A stretch of DNA of 64,000 bases from Mitsuaria chitosanitabida ATCC BAA-476 = NBRC 102408. GTDB lineage: Bacteria; Pseudomonadota; Gammaproteobacteria; Burkholderiales; Burkholderiaceae_C. The position numbers and the translations under genes were made by a program. Every line of letters begins with the position of its first letter. Position 1 is the first letter of the stretch. Positions 18,739 to 29,300 of this stretch are shown here, in pieces. Under the pieces are notes generated by a model. The model ran no database searches, had not been told where the DNA came from, and saw only the letters and a program-made list of their open reading frames with translations. Where the stretch lies: contig NZ_BCYP01000006.1 in NCBI RefSeq assembly GCF_001598255.1, positions 62,001 through 126,000 of the forward strand, read 5' to 3'.

Positions 18739-20841
18739 ATGCAAGCGACGACGATTTCTCCTCCCGCGCCTTCCTTCGACAACCTGTATGCCCATGACTT
18801 CGCGCGCATCGCCGTCGGCGTGCCGCTGTGTCGGGTCGCGGATCCCGTCTTCAACGGCGAGCAGACCGCGCAGCTGCTGCGCGAGGCGGCCGCCGACGGC
18901 GCCGCGGTCGTGGCGTTCCCCGAACTGGGTCTGGCCGCCTACACCAGCGACGACCTCTTCCATCAGCGCGCGCTGCTCGACGCCTGCGAGACCGCGTTGG
19001 CGCATCTGCTGACCGTCTCGCGCGACCTGCCGACGGTGGCTGTGGTGGGGCTGCCGCTGCGCATCGAGCATCGGCTGTTCAACTGCGCCGTCGTGTTCCA
19101 GCGTGGCCGCGTGCTCGCCGTTCTGCCCAAGACCTATCTGCCCAACTACGGCGAGTTCTACGAAGCTCGCCAGTTCAACGCCGCCGACGAGGCGTTCTCC
19201 GACGAGATCACGCTGCTGGGCCAGCGCGTGCCCTTCGGCACCCGGCTGGTGATCGCGGCCGCGGACATGCCGCTGCTGCGTCTGCACGTCGAGATCTGCG
19301 AGGACGTGTGGACGCCGATCCCGCCCTCGTCCTACGCGGCCCTGGCCGGCGCGACGGTGCTGATCAACCTGTCGGCTTCCAACGTCACCATCGGCAAGGC
19401 GGGCTACCGCCACCAGTTGGTCGGCCAACAGTCGGCGCGCTGCCTGGCGGCCTATGTCTACAGCTCCGCCGGCGCGGGCGAATCCAGCACCGACCTGGCC
19501 TGGGACGGCCAGGCCCTGGTCTACGAGAACGGCAGCTTCCTGGCCGAGAGCGAACGCTTCCAGCGCCGCTCGCAGCTGGTGTCGGCCGACGTGGACCTGG
19601 AGCGCCTCTCGCGGGAGCGCATGCGGCAGACCAGCTTCGGCGACTCGGTGCGGCACCATGCACCGCTGCTCAAGGCGTTCCGCACGGTCGAGTTCGAGCT
19701 CGGCATCGATCGCGCGCAGCCGCTGGCGCTGCGCCGTCGCGTCGAACGCTTCCCCTACGTGCCCGCCGATCGCGTCCGTCGCGACGAACGCTGCAACGAG
19801 GTCTTCCACATCCAGGTCCAGGCGCTGGTGCAGCGGTTGGTCTCGAGCGGCATCCACAAGCTGGTGGTGGGGGTGTCGGGCGGCCTGGATTCGACCCATG
19901 CGTTGCTGGTCGCGGCGCGGGCGATGGACCAGATGGGCCTGCCGCGCACCAACATCCTGGGCTTCACGATGCCGGGCTTCGCCACCAGCACCCGGACGCG
20001 CGACCAGGCCCTGCGCCTGATGCGCGCCATCGGTTGCGAAGCGCGCGAGATCGACATCCGCCCCAGCTGCGAGCAGATGCTCAAGGACCTCGGCCATCCG
20101 TACGCCGACGGGAAGCCCGTCTACGACGTGACCTTCGAGAACGTGCAGGCCGGCGAGCGCACCAGCCATCTGTTCCGCCTGGCCAACCACCTGGGCGCGC
20201 TGGTGCTGGGCACGGGCGATCTCAGCGAGCTCGCGCTGGGCTGGTGCACCTACGGTGTCGGCGACCACATGTCGCACTACAACGTGAACGCCTCGGTGCC
20301 CAAGACGCTGATCCAGTACCTGGTGCGCTGGGTCGCGGAGACGAAGCAGCTCGGCGAGGATGCGCACGGCGGCAGCGAGGTGCTGCTGGACATCCTGGCC
20401 ACCGAGATCAGCCCGGAGCTGGTCCCGCAGGACGCCCAGGCCCAGGGCGGCAAGGATGCCGCGAAGGCGCTGCAGAGCACCGAGGCCCACATCGGCCGCT
20501 ACGAGTTGCAGGACTTCAACCTGTTCTACACGATCCGCCACGGCTACGCGCCGGCCAAGATCGCCTTCCTGGCGCGTCACGCCTGGGGTGATCGCGAGCG
20601 CGGCGAGTGGCCGGATGGCGAGCACGTGCAACGCAACGAGTACCCGCTGGCCGAGATCAAGCGGGTGCTGCGCATCTTCGTGTCGCGCTTCTTCCGGGGG
20701 AGCCAGTTCAAGCGCAGCTGCGTGCCCAACGCGCCCAAGGTGGGCAGCGGCGGGTCGCTGTCGCCCCGCGGGGACTGGCGCGCGCCGAGCGATTCGGAGC
20801 CGGCGGTGTGGCTGGCGGATCTGGACCGGATTCCGGACTGA
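18739..20841 (+). CDS. nadE: Glutamine-dependent NAD+ synthetase
   Basis: About 700 residues, two domains. The N-terminal nitrilase-like glutaminase has catalytic E62 (FPELGLAAY), K131 ([13 protein letters not shown]) and C187 (EICEDVW). The C-terminal ATP-pyrophosphatase has loop SGGLDS at 380-385. The enzyme amidates nicotinic acid adenine dinucleotide with ammonia channelled from glutamine. The length matches the long glutamine-dependent class. ATG 18739 is favoured by AGGA 7 bases upstream; an in-frame ATG at 18730 is the alternative. The nitrogen regulator glnB follows 65 bases later. Confidence 0.96.
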   Translation: MQATTISPPAPSFDNLYAHDFARIAVGVPLCRVADPVFNGEQTAQLLREAAADGAAVVAFPELGLAAYTSDDLFHQRALLDACETALAHLLTVSRDLPTVAVVGLPLRIEHRLFNCAVVFQRGRVLAVLPKTYLPNYGEFYEARQFNAADEAFSDEITLLGQRVPFGTRLVIAAADMPLLRLHVEICEDVWTPIPPSSYAALAGATVLINLSASNVTIGKAGYRHQLVGQQSARCLAAYVYSSAGAGESSTDLAWDGQALVYENGSFLAESERFQRRSQLVSADVDLERLSRERMRQTSFGDSVRHHAPLLKAFRTVEFELGIDRAQPLALRRRVERFPYVPADRVRRDERCNEVFHIQVQALVQRLVSSGIHKLVVGVSGGLDSTHALLVAARAMDQMGLPRTNILGFTMPGFATSTRTRDQALRLMRAIGCEAREIDIRPSCEQMLKDLGHPYADGKPVYDVTFENVQAGERTSHLFRLANHLGALVLGTGDLSELALGWCTYGVGDHMSHYNVNASVPKTLIQYLVRWVAETKQLGEDAHGGSEVLLDILATEISPELVPQDAQAQGGKDAAKALQSTEAHIGRYELQDFNLFYTIRHGYAPAKIAFLARHAWGDRERGEWPDGEHVQRNEYPLAEIKRVLRIFVSRFFRGSQFKRSCVPNAPKVGSGGSLSPRGDWRAPSDSEPAVWLADLDRIPD

Positions 20842-20861
20842 TCCGCGGCATCCGTGCTTAA

Positions 20862-21245
<384 letters not shown>

Positions 21246-21274
21246 CGCGCGAAACACACGGTTCGCCAAATGGA

Positions 21275-21312
21275 AAGGGCGGGGCGCCAGTGGCGTCCCG
21301 CCCTTGTCTTTT
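21275..21312 (+). terminator. Intrinsic terminator of glnB
   Basis: Stem AAGGGCGGGGCGCC/GGCGTCCCGCCCTT with loop AGT and one mismatch position, followed by GTCTTTT. It lies between convergent glnB and dgkA. Confidence 0.85.
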
Positions 21313-21336
21313 GGGGCGATGAGGGGCTGCTCGATT

Positions 21337-21714
21337 TCAGTTCAGGTGCTGCCAGACGGCCGCGCCCCACACCCCCGCCGCGAGCAGCAGTGCCAGCAGC
21401 ACCGCCGCGCTGGCGATGTCCTTGGCGCGCTTGCTGAGCTCGTGCAGCTCGAAGGAGACGCGGTCGATGGCGGCCTCGATGGCGGAGTTCAGCAGCTCCA
21501 CGATCAACACCAGGATCAGCGTGCCGAGCAGCAGCGCCACCTGCACCCAGTCCTTGCCCAGCCAGAAGGCCAGCGGCGCGCCGATGATCGTCAGCCAGAT
21601 CTCCTGGCGGAAGGCGCTCTCGCCGCGGTAGGCGGCCAGCAGGCCGTCCCAGGAATAGCCGGCGGCATGCAGGATGCGGTCCAGGCCGGTGCGGCCCTTG
21701 TGGGGGTTGCTCAT
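21337..21714 (-). CDS. dgkA: Diacylglycerol kinase
   Basis: A 125-residue inner-membrane enzyme with three membrane helices. It phosphorylates diacylglycerol to phosphatidic acid, recycling the diacylglycerol released during glucan or lipid A modification. The catalytic family motif is ELLNSAIEAAIDR; the amphipathic N-terminal segment and the GYSWDGLLAAYRGESAFRQE region are typical. It lies 22 bases after the RDD gene and is probably the last gene of the sigma-factor operon. Confidence 0.95.
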   Translation of the reverse strand: MSNPHKGRTGLDRILHAAGYSWDGLLAAYRGESAFRQEIWLTIIGAPLAFWLGKDWVQVALLLGTLILVLIVELLNSAIEAAIDRVSFELHELSKRAKDIASAAVLLALLLAAGVWGAAVWQHLN

Positions 21715-21736
21715 CGTCGGAGAGAAAGAGGGGGAG

Positions 21737-22288
21737 TCAGGAGTCGACCGGCGTCGAGCCGGGCTTGGCGGCGCGCGCGGGCGGTCGCTGCGTGATCAGG
21801 CGGGTGCCGCAGATCACGTCATGCAGGAACTGGCGTTGCGGATGCAGCCGTGCCAGCAGCAGATAGGCCAGCACGCCGCCGAACAGCGCGCCGAAGATCA
21901 CCAGCGAGCTGTGGTCGACGTCGAGCAGGTGGATGCTGGCCAGCGCCGGCAGGAACCACAGCCAGGAGGCCAGGTAACGGCCGAGGGCCCGCATCTGGGT
22001 CAGAGGGCGCCCCTGCTGGTCGACGACGCGCAGGTGCCAGGCCCGCATCGCGACCGTCTGGCCGCCGCGCGACCAGAACCAGATGAAGTAGATCCCCAGC
22101 ACCATGAACAGGAAGGCCTGCAGGCCTTGGTGGCCGTTGAGCGCGTGGCGCTGCTGGGTCAGCGTGCTGTACAGCCAGCCGGCCACGAAGACGACGCCGA
22201 ACAGCACGACCCCTTCATAGAGGAAGGACGCCATGCGGCGCATCAGGGCCGGCGGGACATCGCTCGCGGCAAACGGTGCGGAGGTCAT
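21737..22288 (-). CDS. RDD family membrane protein
   Basis: A 183-residue protein with an RDD domain: the first conserved stretch is LMRRMASFLYEGVVLFG (arginine then acidic residue in helix 1), and later helices include AMRAWHLRVVDQQGRPLT. About four hydrophobic segments. RDD proteins are mostly uncharacterised, though some act in ion exchange or envelope processes. It starts 9 bases after the DUF3106 stop and 22 bases before dgkA, so it is in the same leftward operon. Confidence 0.88.
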   Translation of the reverse strand: MTSAPFAASDVPPALMRRMASFLYEGVVLFGVVFVAGWLYSTLTQQRHALNGHQGLQAFLFMVLGIYFIWFWSRGGQTVAMRAWHLRVVDQQGRPLTQMRALGRYLASWLWFLPALASIHLLDVDHSSLVIFGALFGGVLAYLLLARLHPQRQFLHDVICGTRLITQRPPARAAKPGSTPVDS

Positions 22289-22297
22289 CGCGGCAGT

Positions 22298-23167
22298 TTA
22301 GCGGCCGGCGACGTCGCGTTGCGGGAGCAGCGTGTGGGGATCGAGTCGGGCTTCCCGCGGTGTGCGCAGCGGGCGACCCGGGGCGCCGGAGGCGGCGGGC
22401 AGGGCGGGCTCGGCGCGCTGGTTCAGCAGCACCGTGGTCGCGCCGGGGCGGGCCTGCACGACGGTCGGGCCCGAGGACGTCACCGCCAGCGGGGCGCGCT
22501 GGATGGGTGCCTTGGCCAAGTTGGAGACAGGCAGCTCGCGGCGCTCGGATGCCTTTTCAGCGGCGCGCTCCGCCAGACGCTGGCGCTTCTCGGGCGAGAG
22601 CGCCTGATAGGCTTCCCACTTCTCCTGCAGCTTGGACTGCTGCTCGGAGCCGCGGAGCTCGCTGGCGTGCTGGTAGCCGATGCGCGCCTTCTGGCGCTCG
22701 ACGGGCGACATGCGGGCCCACTCCACCATGCGTTCGCGCAGGCGCTGCTGGTGCTCGGGCGGCAGTGTCGAATAGCGGTTGGCGATCTCCAGCCACTTGC
22801 CCTTGCGGGCGCCGTCGAGTTGGTCCCACTCCTTGGACAGCGGGGCGAGCGCCTCGCGCTGCGACGAGGTCAGGGAGGCCCAGTTCTGGCCCAGGCTCAG
22901 CGGCGTCGGGCCGGTGAGGGCGGGCGTGCGGGCCGGCGCGGAGGCGCGCTGCGCCACGGAAGCGGCCGGCGCCAAGGGCACGGGAATGGGGATGGCCGTC
23001 TCGACCGGTGCCAGTGCGGGCGCCGAGGCGGCGTCGTCGGCCTGGACGGCAAACGACCCGAGCGCCAGTGCCGAGCCGGCGATTGCCAGCGTCAGGCGGC
23101 GCAACGGGCCGGGGGCGGAAGAGGATTGACGGGAAACGGAAGGCAGTCGGACCACGCGCCGGCTCAC
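22298..23167 (-). CDS. DUF3106 exported protein
   Basis: A 289-residue protein. GTG 23167 overlaps the stop of the preceding DUF3619 gene (GTGA), which fixes the start. A signal or anchor helix lies at about 22-43 (ending SFAVQADD). A proline/alanine-rich stretch follows, then the DUF3106 helical region (about 92-205) with repeated W-L-Q and LxPEHQQRL-type helices (for example WASLTSSQREALAPLSKEW). The helical repeats recall periplasmic LTxxQ-type stress sensors, but this is resemblance only. Its place behind a sigma factor suggests an envelope-facing sensor or effector. Confidence 0.8.
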   Translation of the reverse strand: MSRRVVRLPSVSRQSSSAPGPLRRLTLAIAGSALALGSFAVQADDAASAPALAPVETAIPIPVPLAPAASVAQRASAPARTPALTGPTPLSLGQNWASLTSSQREALAPLSKEWDQLDGARKGKWLEIANRYSTLPPEHQQRLRERMVEWARMSPVERQKARIGYQHASELRGSEQQSKLQEKWEAYQALSPEKRQRLAERAAEKASERRELPVSNLAKAPIQRAPLAVTSSGPTVVQARPGATTVLLNQRAEPALPAASGAPGRPLRTPREARLDPHTLLPQRDVAGR

Positions 23168-23667
23168 TGTTTGGCTTCGTCGGACTTCTTGTTGTCGTCG
23201 GCGCTGTTGGGGTCGTTCGGGTTCTCGTTCAGATACTCGCGGAAGCCCGGATCGCTGTAGGCGGCCGGCGGCAGCGGCTTGGACAGCATCTCGGTGTCCA
23301 GTTCGGCCGCGCTGCGGATCTGCTCGTACCACTGGCTGTGCTGGATCAGCAGCAGGCCGCCCAGCAACAGCAGCAGCGGGAGGATCGCCGCGGCCTTGAG
23401 CCAGCGCGGAGTCTTCTCGCCGCCGCCCAAGGCCAGCGTGCCGCCGCCGACCTCGCGGACCGACGAGGCGGTCTGGGCGGGCGCCGCGGCCCGTGCCACC
23501 ATAGCCTTTGCGAGTGCTTGCTCACGTGCGAAGCGCAGACGTTCCTGGATGTCGCCAGAGAGATCTTCGCTGCGCTCGGCCAAGCCGGCGGCCACGCGCA
23601 AGCCGAATCGGGTCACGCGCGCGTCCAGTTCCTGGCGCGGCGTGCTTCCTGGCGTGTTCTTGTTCAT
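23164..23667 (-). CDS. DUF3619 single-helix membrane protein, putative anti-sigma factor
   Basis: A 167-residue protein: cytoplasmic N-terminal helical part (about 10-60), one membrane helix (about 92-109; AAILPLLLLLGGLLLIQ) and an acidic, probably periplasmic C-terminal tail. ATG 23667 overlaps the sigma factor's stop by four bases (ATGA), and its own stop overlaps DUF3106. This topology and tight coupling behind an ECF sigma gene is that of membrane anti-sigma factors. No zinc (HxxxCxxC) motif is visible, so it is not a ZAS-type anti-sigma. The function is inferred from context only. Confidence 0.82.
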   Translation of the reverse strand: MNKNTPGSTPRQELDARVTRFGLRVAAGLAERSEDLSGDIQERLRFAREQALAKAMVARAAAPAQTASSVREVGGGTLALGGGEKTPRWLKAAAILPLLLLLGGLLLIQHSQWYEQIRSAAELDTEMLSKPLPPAAYSDPGFREYLNENPNDPNSADDNKKSDEAKQ

Positions 23668-24230
23668 AGCGTGATTCCCTTGGCTTTGAGCGTTTTCGCC
23701 AGCGCATGCACTGCGCGGGAGCAATGTGTCTTCACACTGCCCTCCGAGCAACCCATGACCGCTGCCGTCTCCGCGACGTCGAGTTCTTCCCAGTAACGCA
23801 GCAAAAAGGCTTCGCGTTGACGTGCGGGCAGCGCGGCAACCTCTTCTTCGATCATTTCAAGTGTCTGAACGCGCGACACCTCTTCCGCGGCCGACTGCGC
23901 GCCCATGGATCCTTCCTGCGTCTCCAGCATCTCCAGCAGGTCGAAGTCCTCGCCGGGCTCGCCGCCTTCGAAATCCGACAGGTTGCTGAAGAGCGCATTG
24001 CGCACCTTCTGCCGACGGAAATGGTCCATCGTGGCGTTGGACAGGATGCGCTGGAACAGCATCGGCAGTTCGGCCGCCGGGCGGTCGAAGTACTTCTCGG
24101 CCAGGCGGATCATGGCGTCCTGGACGATGTCCAGTGCGGCATCCTCGTCTCGCACCATGTAGACCGTGCGTTTGAAGGCGCGCCGGTCGACGGTCTTGAG
24201 AAAGTCGTTGAGTTCTTTGTCGGTGGCCAA
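23664..24230 (-). CDS. RNA polymerase ECF-type sigma factor
   Basis: A 188-residue sigma-70 family factor. Region 2 is RAFKRTVYMVRDEDAALDIV with QDAMIRLAEKYF; region 4 is LPARQREAFLLRYWEELDVA with the helix-turn-helix MGCSEGSVKTHCSRAVHAL. An acidic linker lies between. The start is TTG 24230, matching the family N-terminus MATDKELNDFLK; no strong ribosome-binding site is visible. A GATAAT box at 24280-24275 is the probable -10. It is divergent from ilvI and heads the operon sigma-DUF3619-DUF3106-RDD-dgkA. The promoters it recognises are unknown. Confidence 0.9.
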   Translation of the reverse strand: MATDKELNDFLKTVDRRAFKRTVYMVRDEDAALDIVQDAMIRLAEKYFDRPAAELPMLFQRILSNATMDHFRRQKVRNALFSNLSDFEGGEPGEDFDLLEMLETQEGSMGAQSAAEEVSRVQTLEMIEEEVAALPARQREAFLLRYWEELDVAETAAVMGCSEGSVKTHCSRAVHALAKTLKAKGITL

Positions 24231-24274
24231 AGGGCGGCGCCGCGAAGGGCGGTCGAGCAGGCAAAACGGCGCGG

Positions 24275-24280
24275 ATTATC
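24275..24280 (-). promoter_or_regulatory. Candidate -10 of the sigma-factor operon
   Basis: GATAAT read leftward, about 45 bases before the TTG start of the sigma gene. Confidence 0.4.
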
Positions 24281-24333
24281 GCACTCGCGCTACAAATAGC
24301 CATCGCAGTTCGGGACCGATCCGGGTTTGCGTG

Positions 24334-24339
24334 CATAAT
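24334..24339 (+). promoter_or_regulatory. Candidate -10 of the ilvI promoter
   Basis: CATAAT, giving a leader of about 145 bases before ilvI. The leader has a small hairpin CGCCC/GGGCG followed by CCCCTGTTTTTG (about 24382-24408), which could be a weak attenuator, but no branched-chain-rich leader peptide was found. Confidence 0.4.
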
Positions 24340-24453
24340 CGGCCGCTCGCACACCGCAGTTTTTAAGTCTCAAGTAGGCCGCCCAACCGGGGCGCCCCTG
24401 TTTTTGACGCGACGTTTCAAGTCCGCCTCACAAGGGCGAGAGGAGAAGCACCG

Positions 24454-24585
24454 ATGGTTTTTCGTCAGAGAAATTCTCAGAGGTTCGACATATGGACATG
24501 TCTGCCGCGGACATCAAACGTGCAGCGATCACGGAAGCTCGCTCACAACCGCACCCCCATTCCGTCAGTTCCGGTCAGGAACTGA
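24454..24585 (+). other. Upstream ORF overlapping the ilvI start
   Basis: A 43-codon frame that begins at an ATG behind a very strong ribosome-binding site (GAGAGGAGAAG) and runs out of frame through the ilvI start. The peptide is basic and not rich in valine, leucine or isoleucine. It may be translated and modulate ilvI initiation, or it may be chance. Confidence 0.3.
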
Positions 24586-26288
24586 ATGGCTCCGAAATCC
24601 TGGTTCAGAGTCTTCAGGCCGAAGGCGTGAAGTTCCTCTGGGGCTATCCAGGCGGTGCCGTCCTCTACATCTACGACGCGCTCTACAAGCAGGACGCTAT
24701 TCAGCATGTGCTGGTCCGTCATGAGCAAGCCGCCGTGCACGCGGCCGACGGCTATGCCCGCGCGACCGGCGAAGTCGGCGTCGCGCTGGTGACCTCGGGT
24801 CCCGGCGTCACGAATGCCATCACCGGCATCGCGACCGCCTACATGGACTCGATCCCGATGGTCATCATCACGGGTCAGGTCCCCACGCCGGCGATCGGCC
24901 TGGATGCTTTCCAGGAGTGCGACACCGTCGGCATCACCCGCCCGATCGTCAAGCACAACTTCCTGGTCAAGGATGTGCGCGACCTCGCGAGCACGCTGAA
25001 GAAAGCCTTCCACATCGCGCGCACCGGCCGCCCCGGCCCGGTCGTCGTCGACATTCCGAAGGACGTCTCGCTCAATCGCACCGCGTTCCAGTATCCGGAA
25101 CGCGTGGAAATGCGCTCCTACAACCCGGTGAAGAAGGGCCACAGCGGCCAGATCCGCAAGGCGGTCCAACTGCTGATGGGCGCCAAGCGTCCCTACATCT
25201 ACACCGGCGGCGGCGTCATCCTGGGCGAGGCCACGGCCGAGCTGCGCCAGCTGGTCGACCTGCTCGGCTACCCCTGCACCAACACGCTGATGGGTCTGGG
25301 CGCGATGCCCGGCACCGATCCGCGCTTCCTGGGCATGCTGGGCATGCACGGCACCTACGAGGCCAACATGACCATGCAGCACTGCGACGTGCTGCTGGCC
25401 GTGGGCGCGCGCTTCGACGACCGGGTGATCGGCAACCCCAAGCACTTCTCGTCGGTGGATCGCAAGATCATCCACATCGACATCGACCCCTCGTCGATCT
25501 CCAAGCGCGTGCGCGTGGACATCCCGATCGTGGGCGACGTGAAGGACGTGCTGCAGGAGCTGATCGCCCAGATCAAGGAAGCGCAGGCCCGGCCTGACGC
25601 AGACTCGATCAACGCCTGGTGGAGCCAGATCAACGACTGGCGCAAGCGCGACTGCCTGGCCTACAAGCAGTCCAATGAGGTCATCAAGCCGCAGTTCGTG
25701 CTGGAGACCCTCTGGAACCTGACCCGCGGCCGCGACGCCTACTTCACATCGGACGTCGGCCAGCATCAGATGTGGGCCGCGCAATTCCTGCGCTTCGACG
25801 AGCCGCGTCGCTGGATCAACTCCGGCGGCCTGGGCACGATGGGCGTGGGCCTGCCCTACGCGATGGGCATCAAGCTGGCCAAGCCGGACGCGGACGTGTT
25901 CTGCGTCACCGGCGAGGGCAGCATCCAGATGAACATCCAGGAGCTGTCCACCTGCCAGCAGTACAAGACGCCTGTGAAGGTGGTCTCGTTGAACAACCGC
26001 TACCTGGGCATGGTGCGGCAGTGGCAGGAGCTGGATTACGGCAAGCGCTACTCGCACAGCTACATGGATGCGCTGCCGGACTTCGTCAAGCTGGCCGAGG
26101 CCTACGGCCACGTGGGCCTGCTGGTGGAGAAGCCCTCGGACGTGGAGCCCGCGCTGCGCGAGGCGATGCGTCTGAAGGACCGCACCGTGTTCCTGGACGT
26201 GCGCACCGATCCGACCGAGAACGTCTGGCCCATGGTCCAGGCGGGCAAGGGCATCTCGGAAATGCTGCTGGGGTCCGAGGACCTCTGA
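24492..26288 (+). CDS. ilvI: Acetolactate synthase large (catalytic) subunit
   Basis: A 598-residue ThDP/FAD enzyme that makes acetolactate or acetohydroxybutyrate, the first common step of valine, leucine and isoleucine synthesis. Domains are: ThDP pyrimidine-binding part with RHEQAAVHAADGYARATG (catalytic glutamate), central FAD-binding domain, and ThDP diphosphate-binding domain with GEGSIQMNIQELSTCQQY. The start is ATG 24492, with AGAGG 8 bases upstream; ATG 24498 is an alternative. The regulatory subunit gene ilvH follows after 176 bases, then ilvC. Confidence 0.96.
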   Translation: MDMSAADIKRAAITEARSQPHPHSVSSGQELNGSEILVQSLQAEGVKFLWGYPGGAVLYIYDALYKQDAIQHVLVRHEQAAVHAADGYARATGEVGVALVTSGPGVTNAITGIATAYMDSIPMVIITGQVPTPAIGLDAFQECDTVGITRPIVKHNFLVKDVRDLASTLKKAFHIARTGRPGPVVVDIPKDVSLNRTAFQYPERVEMRSYNPVKKGHSGQIRKAVQLLMGAKRPYIYTGGGVILGEATAELRQLVDLLGYPCTNTLMGLGAMPGTDPRFLGMLGMHGTYEANMTMQHCDVLLAVGARFDDRVIGNPKHFSSVDRKIIHIDIDPSSISKRVRVDIPIVGDVKDVLQELIAQIKEAQARPDADSINAWWSQINDWRKRDCLAYKQSNEVIKPQFVLETLWNLTRGRDAYFTSDVGQHQMWAAQFLRFDEPRRWINSGGLGTMGVGLPYAMGIKLAKPDADVFCVTGEGSIQMNIQELSTCQQYKTPVKVVSLNNRYLGMVRQWQELDYGKRYSHSYMDALPDFVKLAEAYGHVGLLVEKPSDVEPALREAMRLKDRTVFLDVRTDPTENVWPMVQAGKGISEMLLGSEDL

Positions 26289-26464
26289 GCAGGCCGACGG
26301 CTGGAAGCCGCCAGGCGCGACGCGCGTTACCGCGCGCGACGTGACCGGCGGCGGAAGGCCCGAGGCGCTCGGAGCGATCCGGCCCATTTCCATCGATCGA
26401 AGAGCGTGGCCAAGGGCCGTCCGGTTACCGCCGGCGGTCTGAAGAGCGCGAAGGACGAGACTTC

Positions 26465-28113
<1,649 letters not shown>

Positions 28114-28132
28114 TCGACGGACATCGTCCTCG

Positions 28133-28168
28133 AAAGGCCGCGCGGGGTGACCCGCGCGGCCTTTTTCG
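28133..28168 (+). terminator. Intrinsic terminator of ilvC
   Basis: Stem AAAGGCCGCGCGGG/CCCGCGCGGCCTTT with a short GTGA loop, followed by TTTTTCG. It separates ilvC from pssA, which has its own -10. Confidence 0.93.
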
Positions 28169-28182
28169 TCGAGGGCCTAAGG

Positions 28183-28188
28183 TATCCT
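28183..28188 (+). promoter_or_regulatory. Candidate -10 of pssA
   Basis: TATCCT only 8 bases before the ATG at 28197, with no ribosome-binding site between, so the transcript should be leaderless or nearly so. Confidence 0.4.
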
Positions 28189-28196
28189 CCCGCCCC

Positions 28197-29045
28197 ATGA
28201 ATTCGACCCCGAACAAGAACGCCGACCTGCTCGACGAGGACGAGACCGATGTCCTCGACGCCCCGCAGCGCCCGCGCCACAAGGGCATCTATTTGCTGCC
28301 CAACCTCTTCACGCTGGCCGCGCTGTTCAGCGGCTTCTACGCCGTGGTGATGGGCATCAGCGGCCGCTTCGAGCAATCCGTCTACGGCATCTTCGCGGCC
28401 ATGGTGCTGGACAGCCTGGACGGGCGCGTCGCCCGCATGACCAACACCCAGAGCACCTTCGGCGAGCAGATGGACTCGCTGTCGGACATGGTCTCCTTCG
28501 GTGCGGCGCCAGCGCTGATCATGTACTCCTGGGCGCTGCAGGGGCTGGGCAAATGGGGCTGGTTCGCGGCCTTCGTCTACGTCGCGGGCGCGGCGCTGCG
28601 GCTGGCGCGCTTCAACACCAACATCGCCGTGGTCGACCGCCGCTTCTTCCAGGGCGTGCCGAGCCCGGCCGCCGCCGCGCTGGTGATGAGCCTGATCTGG
28701 GCGCTGGACAGCGCCGGCTACAAGGACATCCATCGTGATCCGCAACTGGCCTGGCTGGCCTTCGGCTTCACGCTCTACGCTGGTCTGACCATGGTGACCA
28801 ACGCGCCGTTCTACAGCTTCAAGGACATCACCTTCAAACGATCGGTCCCGTTCATCGTGCTGGTGGTGATCATGCTGGCCATCGCCGCGATCAACATCGA
28901 TCCGCCGCGGGTGCTGTTCGGCGTGTTCTGTGCCTACGGCCTGTCGGGTTACGTCGTCTACGCGGTGCGCCGCGCCAAGGGCAAGCCGGCCAGCGTGATC
29001 GCCATGTCCACCGACGAGCCCGATGAAGCGGGCCTTCACCGATAG
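28197..29045 (+). CDS. pssA: CDP-diacylglycerol-serine O-phosphatidyltransferase
   Basis: A 282-residue membrane enzyme of the CDP-alcohol phosphatidyltransferase family that makes phosphatidylserine, precursor of phosphatidylethanolamine. The catalytic motif is DSLDGRVARMTNTQSTFGEQ followed by MDSLSDMVSFG, that is DGx2ARx8Gx3Dx3D. About eight hydrophobic segments follow. Start ATG 28197 sits between the ilvC terminator and the conserved GIYLLPNLFTLAALFSGF. Lying between ilvC and leuA is the usual Burkholderiales order. Confidence 0.94.
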   Translation: MNSTPNKNADLLDEDETDVLDAPQRPRHKGIYLLPNLFTLAALFSGFYAVVMGISGRFEQSVYGIFAAMVLDSLDGRVARMTNTQSTFGEQMDSLSDMVSFGAAPALIMYSWALQGLGKWGWFAAFVYVAGAALRLARFNTNIAVVDRRFFQGVPSPAAAALVMSLIWALDSAGYKDIHRDPQLAWLAFGFTLYAGLTMVTNAPFYSFKDITFKRSVPFIVLVVIMLAIAAINIDPPRVLFGVFCAYGLSGYVVYAVRRAKGKPASVIAMSTDEPDEAGLHR

Positions 29046-29080
29046 CGAACGCTGAGCGCGCGGCGTTTCGCCCATCGGCG

Positions 29081-29110
29081 TTGACGCGCGGCGCGGCGGC
29101 CTTTTATATT
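29081..29110 (+). promoter_or_regulatory. leuA promoter
   Basis: TTGACG and TATATT are 18 bases apart, a near-consensus sigma-70 promoter. The expected start point (about 29117) is within a few bases of the leader-peptide ATG at 29119. Confidence 0.8.
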
Positions 29111-29118
29111 CAGTCCCC

Positions 29119-29175
29119 ATGACGTTTCTGACCGCCACCGCGCTGCTACTACTAGGCGACCTTCGGGTTCGCTGA
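29119..29175 (+). CDS. leuL: leuA leader peptide
   Basis: An 18-codon ORF encoding [18 protein letters not shown]. Four consecutive leucine codons (CTG CTA CTA CTA) at positions 9-12; CTA is rare in this GC-rich genome, so ribosome pausing when leucyl-tRNA is short should be marked. It follows a strong promoter and precedes a terminator hairpin (29218-29251) and leuA. This is the textbook layout of a transcription-attenuation leader. It has almost no 5' untranslated region. Confidence 0.85.
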   Translation: MTFLTATALLLLGDLRVR

Positions 29176-29217
29176 TTTGCGCACGTCCGTCAGACACACG
29201 ACGTTCATCCAGATCCA

Positions 29218-29251
29218 ACGGCCCGATTGCAACTCGCAGCGGGCCGTTTTT
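29218..29251 (+). terminator. leuA attenuator terminator
   Basis: Stem ACGGCCCG/CGGGCCGT with a 14-base loop, followed by TTTTT. The loop-side segment GCAACTCGCAG (29229-29239) is perfectly complementary to CTGCGAGTTGC (29263-29273) downstream, so a competing 11-bp helix that breaks the terminator is possible. It lies 42 bases after the leader stop. Confidence 0.85.
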
Positions 29252-29300
29252 CCATTTGGAGTCTGCGAGTTGCGCCCCTGAATCCACCAGGAACGCTCCC

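Noticed and set aside
24382-24452. Classical ilv attenuator leader peptide
   Set aside because: No short ORF rich in isoleucine, valine or leucine codons was found, and the hairpin there is weak with a poor T-tract.
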